Positions 7,190 through 10,829 of a stretch of 10,829 nucleotides of DNA are shown here, one piece after another (within the stretch, counting starts at the first letter, position 1; each line of letters begins with the position of its first letter). The DNA comes from JAJPJX01 sp964568355. GTDB taxonomy: Bacteria > Acidobacteriota > Terriglobia > Bryobacterales > Bryobacteraceae. Below the pieces are notes generated by a model that saw nothing but the letters and a program-made list of their open reading frames with translations, made no database searches and was not told where the DNA came from. The position numbers and the translations under genes are program-made. The DNA lies in the NCBI GenBank assembly GCA_964568355.1, contig CAZMRK010000183.1, positions 1 to 10,829 of the forward strand, read 5' to 3'.

Positions 7190-7266
7190 TTGTCTCGCTC
7201 GACGCGATTGCTTCGCTTGTCGAATAAGTCTTTTTATTTCTGCTGGTTGTCTCGTTTTCGCCGATT
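7190..7266 (+). repeat. Direct repeat TTGTCTCG-N7-CGATT, two copies
   Basis: The split motif TTGTCTCG, seven variable bases, CGATT occurs at 7190-7209 and again at 7247-7266, 57 bp apart. The bases between and around the matching blocks do not agree. This looks like a duplicated binding site upstream of the PilZ gene rather than a simple sequence duplication. The area between the copies is the least GC-rich part of this gap (TCTTTTTATTTC near 7229-7240). Confidence 0.35.
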
Positions 7267-7304
7267 TTGGCTGCCTCTGGCCCGGCGATTGCCCTAAAGA
7301 GGGC

Positions 7305-7766
7305 ATGTTCAGCCAATCGGTTCGTGATCAACAGTCTTTCTTCCCCAGGCAGTTCGGGGTACAACGCCACAGAAGGATTTCCAGCGGCGAGCGCCGACTA
7401 GCGACCCGGTTTCCCGTCCACTTGGCGGTCCGCTATCGGATGCACGGACAGGTGGGGAACGGCGAAGTTTTGAATATGAGCAGCAACGGGGTACTCTTCA
7501 CAGCCGAGCACTCCTTTCATCCCGGCGACACTGTTGAACTCTTCATCAGTTGGCCGGTTCTGCTCCACAATTCGGTGCCACTGAATCTCGTAGCCACAGG
7601 GCCGATCATTCGCACCGATTCAGGCAGAGTGGCTGTAAAGATCCACCGCTATGAGTTCCGCACCTGCAAGGCATCCAGCCAGCGGCGCGATACCGCGCCC
7701 GTGGTGCAGATGGCCGCCCCTCCTCTGGTCCGGACGGCGGGAGCTCTCAGCGGCCATCCATTTTAG
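7305..7766 (+). CDS. PilZ domain protein, predicted c-di-GMP receptor
   Basis: 153 residues with no signal peptide or membrane segment, so cytoplasmic. The PilZ domain covers about 29-118. The RxxxR motif is R31-L-A-T-R35, and the NxSxxG motif is N57-M-S59-S-N-G62. Both are the known c-di-GMP contact motifs and both are intact, so ligand binding is likely. The rest reads as the usual beta-barrel strands (HLAVRYRM, GVLFTAE, DTVELFISWP, LVATGPIIRTDSGRVAVKI). The last 35 residues are low-complexity and probably disordered. ATG 7305 is close behind AGAGGG; the frame is open further upstream but overlaps the caspase gene and reads as Pro/Arg/Ser shadow sequence. PilZ proteins of this size control motility, secretion or exopolysaccharide. 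The target here is unknown, and it may not belong to the caspase run. Confidence 0.87.
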   Translation: MFSQSVRDQQSFFPRQFGVQRHRRISSGERRLATRFPVHLAVRYRMHGQVGNGEVLNMSSNGVLFTAEHSFHPGDTVELFISWPVLLHNSVPLNLVATGPIIRTDSGRVAVKIHRYEFRTCKASSQRRDTAPVVQMAAPPLVRTAGALSGHPF

Positions 7767-7798
7767 CCCGGCCTTCAGCATGACCCTCCACCCATGCC

Positions 7799-7825
7799 GG
7801 GAGCGGCGAAGACGTTCGCCGTCCC
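7799..7825. terminator. Strong hairpin between convergent PilZ and alkA genes
   Basis: CGGCGAA (7804-7810), loop GACG, TTCGCCG (7815-7821) form a 7-bp perfect stem. Bulging one base allows GGGA/TCCC to extend it. It lies between the PilZ stop (7766) and the alkA stop (7833), where a two-way terminator is expected. There is no clear T-tract on either side, so it may act with a factor or simply protect 3' ends. Confidence 0.42.
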
Positions 7826-7832
7826 CGGCTCC

Positions 7833-8712
7833 TTAGCCTCCTCCCTTTCCCTGCCTGCCTTCGTACTGCCAGAGCGCAATCGCCGCATAGGATCGCCACG
7901 GCCGCCATTCCTCTGCGCGCCGCGTTAGTTCTCGCAGGGCCAGAGGTCCGCCGGAGCCGCCGGCGGCTCGCCGCAGCCCCAGGTCCGAGACGGGAAACGC
8001 ATCCGGATGTCCCAACCCGCGCAGGGCCACGTAGTGCGCCGTCCACGGGCCGATGCCGGGAATCGCGCAAAGTTCGGCGACCACCTGTTCCAGCGAACCT
8101 GTGCCGTTTCCCAGGGCCCTCCCATCTGCCACGGCTTGGGCCAGTGCCCGCAAGGTGGCCATCCGGGAACGCGTCAGCCCAATACCGCTGAGATCGGCTT
8201 CGGCCAGCGTGGCCGGATCCGGAAACAGAAAACCGCTGCTGGCTGCCTGGCCGCAACACGCGATCAACCGTGCCATCAGCGTACTGGCCGCTGCCACGCT
8301 CACCTGCTGGCCCAGCACCGCCCGTACCGCCAGTTCAAACGGATCCCAGCAGCCTGGCACGCGCAGATCCGCTACACCGCGCAGCACCTCCCGCAGATGG
8401 GGAGAGCGCGCCAGGTGAGCCCGCACGGCCCGCCCGTCGGCGGCCACGTCGAATAGCGCCCGCACACGCCTCAGGACGCCTCAGGACGCGATCATCCGGA
8501 GCAGAAAGGTCTGGCAGGCAGCGCACCAGGATCTGTCTCGTAGCCGGATCGCGGGACACCTCCACAAGCCGTCCGCTCACGTCCAGAACGCGGCTGTAAG
8601 ATTCCTCGGTGATCTGCTCGATACCGCGTAGCGCGCGCGTCCGCAGGAAGCCTAAGGTTGCTTCCCAGGCGAATCCCTCCGGTACCGCAATGGTTGCTTT
8701 ACTCCCCAGCAC
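7833..8712 (-). pseudogene. alkA: AlkA-type DNA-3-methyladenine glycosylase, frameshifted by a 10-bp duplication
   Basis: Two frames together encode one AlkA of about 289 residues (E. coli AlkA has 282). The upstream frame gives the AlkA N-domain (EGFAWEATLGFLRTRAL, then LVRCLPDLSAPDDRVLRR). The downstream frame, open from 8465, begins VRALFDVAADGRAV and carries AVLGQQVSVAAA, the helix-hairpin-helix IPGIGPWTAHYVALRGLG, the catalytic Asp in FPVSDLGL (residue 161 of that part) and RPWRSYAAIALW. The break lies at 8466-8489, where a 10-bp unit is doubled. Removing one copy restores DRVLRRVRALFD without a gap. The enzyme would excise alkylated bases in base-excision repair. The start is uncertain: GTG 8712 fits the family length but has a poorly spaced ribosome site, and ATG 8787 or TTG 8796 are alternatives. 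Separate production of the C-terminal part from GTG 8465 is possible, but it would lack the N-domain. Confidence 0.85.
8466..8489. repeat. 10-bp tandem duplication (2.4 copies) inside alkA
   Basis: The unit CGCCTCAGGA occurs at 8467-8476 and 8477-8486, with matching flanks making 24 bases of period 10. Ten is not a multiple of three, so the second copy shifts the alkA reading frame. The minus-strand unit contains TGAGG, and one copy sits 3 bases before the GTG at 8465 that opens the downstream frame. Confidence 0.9.
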
Positions 8713-8777
8713 CCTCCCACTATCGCATTCTGTTGAAACCCTGCTGGTGGTCGAGGTGTCCAAACAGGGTACAAGGG
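8713..8777. promoter_or_regulatory. Short divergent gap between alkA and the membrane protein gene
   Basis: 65 bp if the GTG starts at 8712 (minus) and 8778 (plus) are right. Both promoters would have to lie here or inside the opposing gene. I could not find a convincing -35/-10 pair on either strand. If either gene starts further out, the two 5' ends overlap. Confidence 0.3.
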
Positions 8778-10298
8778 GTGGCGGCATTCGAACCAAATCG
8801 TCCCCGTGCCGGCGCTGCGGTGCCGGAAAGGTTGCGCCATGGTCTGGCGCTGGCTGCCTCCATCGCCGGGTTGATCGCGACCGGCTGGCTGCTGTGGTCG
8901 ATCTCGATTCTTCCCCGCCTGGACCGTGAACCTCCCGCGGTAGTATTCGGAGAAGCGCTGCAATGCGCGCTGGCCGCCTGGGCCTGGAGCGCGGCCATCA
9001 CCCTGGCCCTTTACGGGGTGGTGTCGCGGTCGGTCCCGCGCGAGGCGATCCCATCGATTCTACGCACTTCCACCACCGCGGTGTGGTTTGCGCCCGCAAC
9101 CATTTTGCTCTCGGAGTTCTCGCCAGCGTCGCTGGCCGCGGCTCTGGTGCTGATCATCAGCGCGACGCGCCTGCTCTATTTTCACTGGCGCGAGTTTTGG
9201 GGAACGCCGGAGTGGCCCGGGGTTCCTCCGCGGCGCGCCGGCCGCCTCTTCGACCCTCCTCGCCTGCCGATTCTCTGGAGGCAACTGGCGCCCGGATTGA
9301 TCGTCTCGCTCAGCTTGCAGGCGGGCATGCTCGTGATTCTTTCCGGCAAACCCATGGCGGCTGCCGCGTTGTTCGCGATGAGCACGGCTATGCTGACCTT
9401 TCTGTGCTTGGCTGCGGGCGTGGTCGACGCCGGGGGGCCGGCCAGCCTCCCGCAATCGATCCTCGGGGCAGCGCTCACCGTAATTCTGGCAGCCGGTCTG
9501 ACGGTTGGTGGGCTGAAGGGAGGCGGGCAGCCCAGCGCCAACCTTCGGTGGGATTTCAGCTCGCGCCCGCGGCCGGGACTTTGGGACAGCACGCGCTCGC
9601 TGCTCGATAACCTCCTATATGGTGAGCCGCCGCCGGCCAGCCGGGACGTGGTGACGCGCGTCTACGTCCCGCCGGCCGAAGGCGCCGAGCTGAACGACCG
9701 CGGCTTTCCCGGGGTGATCCTGCTTCCCCAAACCAAGCCATCCAGCGAGCTCCCGCGCCGCGTTGCCTATTTTCGGCCAGGCCTGGCTGGATCGGTAACC
9801 GCCGACCCTCTCAGTATTCCGTTCTCCGGCGAATACTGGATGTTCAAGCCGCCCTATATCCGGCCGCCCCAGCGGTCCTACATCCGCCGGGGCAGCCCGC
9901 TCCAGTTGTCCTTTGTCACGGTCGACCACCGTCCGCTGATGATGGAGGCCTACCAGCGGCTGGAGCCTCCGCTCGACCTCGGCTGCTGCAGCAAGATCCA
10001 GGTGGCGATTGAAAACCGCGACCGCTATCCCGGCACGCTGCAGATCGAACTCATTCTGGTTCTGGCCGACCTGCCGGGCCAGCCCTCGCAGAGTCTTGGC
10101 CGGGTGCGCGTATTCTCGCGGCCGCTGCTCGGGAGCATCCCTCTCATGCCTGCTTTTGAGACCCTGGATTTCCCGATCCCCTCCGGCGTCGCCTTCCACC
10201 GGGCGAACCTGTTTCGTCTGATCTTCCACCGGGATCTGCTCCGCCTGGACCGCAGCGCCAGAACTTCCATCGATCGGTTTGTGCTGGTGCCGCGATAG
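8778..10298 (+). CDS. Membrane protein of unknown function, six predicted helices plus large soluble C-domain
   Basis: 506 residues from GTG 8778. The frame is open back to 8658, but that part overlaps alkA and reads as non-coding; GTG 8820 is another possible start. Hydrophobic segments lie at about 23-45, 58-83, 100-137 (one or two helices), 170-190, 193-213 and 226-246. The remaining 255 residues are soluble, rich in Pro and alternating hydrophobic residues (VVTRVYVPP, LQLSFVTVDHR, KIQVAIENRDRYPGTLQIELILVLADLPG), and suggest a beta-sandwich fold. An adjacent cysteine pair sits at 403-404. The second half reads as if it describes ligand- or surface-facing strands, probably periplasmic. I do not recognise the family. 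It stands alone on its strand, with low-GC sequence after it, so it is probably monocistronic. Confidence 0.75.
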   Translation: MAAFEPNRPRAGAAVPERLRHGLALAASIAGLIATGWLLWSISILPRLDREPPAVVFGEALQCALAAWAWSAAITLALYGVVSRSVPREAIPSILRTSTTAVWFAPATILLSEFSPASLAAALVLIISATRLLYFHWREFWGTPEWPGVPPRRAGRLFDPPRLPILWRQLAPGLIVSLSLQAGMLVILSGKPMAAAALFAMSTAMLTFLCLAAGVVDAGGPASLPQSILGAALTVILAAGLTVGGLKGGGQPSANLRWDFSSRPRPGLWDSTRSLLDNLLYGEPPPASRDVVTRVYVPPAEGAELNDRGFPGVILLPQTKPSSELPRRVAYFRPGLAGSVTADPLSIPFSGEYWMFKPPYIRPPQRSYIRRGSPLQLSFVTVDHRPLMMEAYQRLEPPLDLGCCSKIQVAIENRDRYPGTLQIELILVLADLPGQPSQSLGRVRVFSRPLLGSIPLMPAFETLDFPIPSGVAFHRANLFRLIFHRDLLRLDRSARTSIDRFVLVPR

Positions 10299-10326
10299 GG
10301 CCTCGGCGTCCGGGACAATCCCTATC
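10294..10326 (+). terminator. Stem-loop overlapping the membrane-protein stop codon
   Basis: GATAGGG (10294-10300, containing the TAG stop) pairs with CCCTATC (10320-10326). Inside, CTCGG (10302-10306) can pair with CCGGG (10310-10314) around a CGT loop. It is a plausible transcript end, but no T-run follows, so it is a weak call. Confidence 0.3.
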
Positions 10327-10405
10327 ATGCAAAAGATTGAAAAGACAGATTATATTTAGAAAAAGGGCGTGATAAACTCAAATTCAGGCGTCTTTTCGTT
10401 ACGGA
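10327..10405 (+). promoter_or_regulatory. AT-rich leader ahead of the small ORF
   Basis: From about 10327 to 10385 the sequence turns A/T-rich (TTGAAA at 10337-10342, TATATT at 10351-10356, GATAAA at 10371-10376), unlike everything around it. The boxes are not spaced as a standard sigma-70 promoter. It probably contains the promoter of the small gene that follows, but the exact elements cannot be placed. Confidence 0.35.
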
Positions 10406-10654
10406 ATGCCACACAACAGCTTCGTCCACCTGACCCGCGAAGAACACGAGGAATTAGGGAGGGAAGTCGCACTGACGTGCCGTCGCATGCAGGAGATCGC
10501 CACGCTGCTGCTGCAGGTCTACGGACCTGGCAACATGACAGCCTTCAGTGCCGCCAAAGCGCGCGACGCCATGCTGCGCTTTTATCGCGATTTGGCATTC
10601 CAGGCCGAAGCCGATTTGCCGGGCGTCAAAATCGACGGATATCAGCAAAAATAG
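10406..10654 (+). CDS. Small conserved-looking hypothetical protein
   Basis: 82 residues with no signal peptide and no membrane segment. The sequence is mostly helical in appearance: LTREEHEELGREVALTCRRM, then QEIATLLLQVYG, a short GPGNMTAFSAA turn, then KARDAMLRFYRDLAFQAEADLPG. Its charge pattern and amphipathic helices look like a real small protein rather than a shadow frame, and it has its own AT-rich upstream region. The ribosome site is weak (ACGGA one base before ATG). It could be a small helical partner or regulator. I do not recognise it and assign no function. It converges with the DUF1501 gene, 27 bp away. Confidence 0.6.
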   Translation: MPHNSFVHLTREEHEELGREVALTCRRMQEIATLLLQVYGPGNMTAFSAAKARDAMLRFYRDLAFQAEADLPGVKIDGYQQK

Positions 10655-10681
10655 CCGCCGGAGCAATGGACATCAAATCGC

Positions 10682-10829
10682 CTATGCGAGCAGCTTGGGC
10701 ACCAGGTTGCCTGCCACATCGGTGAGGCGGAAATCCCTCCCCATATGGCGATAGGTCAACCGCGTATGTTCCAGACCCAGGCAATGCAGGATCGTGGCCT
10801 GCAGGTCGTGGACATGAATGCGATCCTCG
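10682..10829 (-). CDS. DUF1501 family protein, C-terminal 49 residues only
   Basis: The minus strand is open from the window edge to TAG at 10684-10682 and ends HVHDLQATILHCLGL, HTRLTYRHMGRDFRL, TDVAGNLVPKLLA. This is the characteristic C-terminus of the DUF1501 (sulfatase/alkaline-phosphatase-fold) proteins common in Acidobacteria and Planctomycetes, which are often paired with a DUF1553/DUF1549 cytochrome-like protein. The start and that partner are outside the window. Function is not established; roles in extracellular polymer breakdown are suggested by context in other genomes. Confidence 0.82.
   Translation of the reverse strand, partial: EDRIHVHDLQATILHCLGLEHTRLTYRHMGRDFRLTDVAGNLVPKLLA

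Noticed and set aside
7008..7304. Extension of the PilZ gene upstream into the caspase gene
   Set aside because: The added 99 residues are Pro/Ser/Arg/Cys-rich, mirror the overlapping caspase codons and add no domain.
7133..7304. A standard sigma-70 promoter for the PilZ gene (TTGCTT with TTTTTA 17 bp on)
   Set aside because: The -10 box matches the consensus poorly and other equally weak pairs can be drawn, so no single promoter is supported.
4736..7306. An 856-codon open frame on the minus strand opposite the caspase and second DUF4384 genes
   Set aside because: The plus strand here encodes clear caspase, PEGA and TPR domains. Long antisense frames are common opposite GC-rich genes, and this product shows no recognisable domain.
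8658..8777. N-terminal extension of the membrane protein over alkA
   Set aside because: It overlaps the conserved AlkA N-domain on the other strand and is not hydrophobic or signal-like in a useful way.

Overview
The window is GC-rich and most likely comes from an Acidobacteriota chromosome of the Solibacter/Bryobacter type. This is inferred from gene content, not from a marker gene: secreted Ig-repeat proteins, a signal-peptide-bearing caspase with PEGA and TPR domains next to DUF4384 proteins, and a DUF1501 protein C-terminus.

Layout. Positions 1-3200 hold a leftward three-gene run. In transcription order it encodes a small secreted Ig-like protein with a Gly/Ala membrane segment (3200-2577), a secreted beta-propeller-like protein (2547-1516) and a secreted protein of tandem 93-residue Ig-like repeats that leaves the window at base 1. 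The last two overlap as ATGA. A 273-bp divergent control region (3201-3473) separates this run from a rightward run of two DUF4384 proteins (3474-4364, 4374-5069) and a secreted C14 caspase with PEGA and TPR domains (5075-7132). All six proteins start with signal peptides, so the two runs probably build envelope or extracellular machinery.

After 172 bp carrying two sets of repeated motifs comes a PilZ protein with both c-di-GMP binding motifs (7305-7766). Convergent to it is an alkA DNA glycosylase gene (8712-7833) broken by a 10-bp tandem duplication that shifts the frame. Divergent from alkA is a rightward six-helix membrane protein of unknown function (8778-10298). A small unknown ORF (10406-10654) and the leftward 3' end of a DUF1501 gene (10829-10682) close the window.

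The best candidate for a little-described system is the divergent pair of secreted operons at 1-7132: an apparently catalytically intact metacaspase-like protease, with a canonical EF-hand loop, tied to two DUF4384 paralogues and facing an Ig/beta-propeller operon across a control region with three AGTAC boxes about 20 bp apart. The clearest direct anomaly is the alkA frameshift. No tRNA, rRNA, CRISPR array or insertion sequence was seen.
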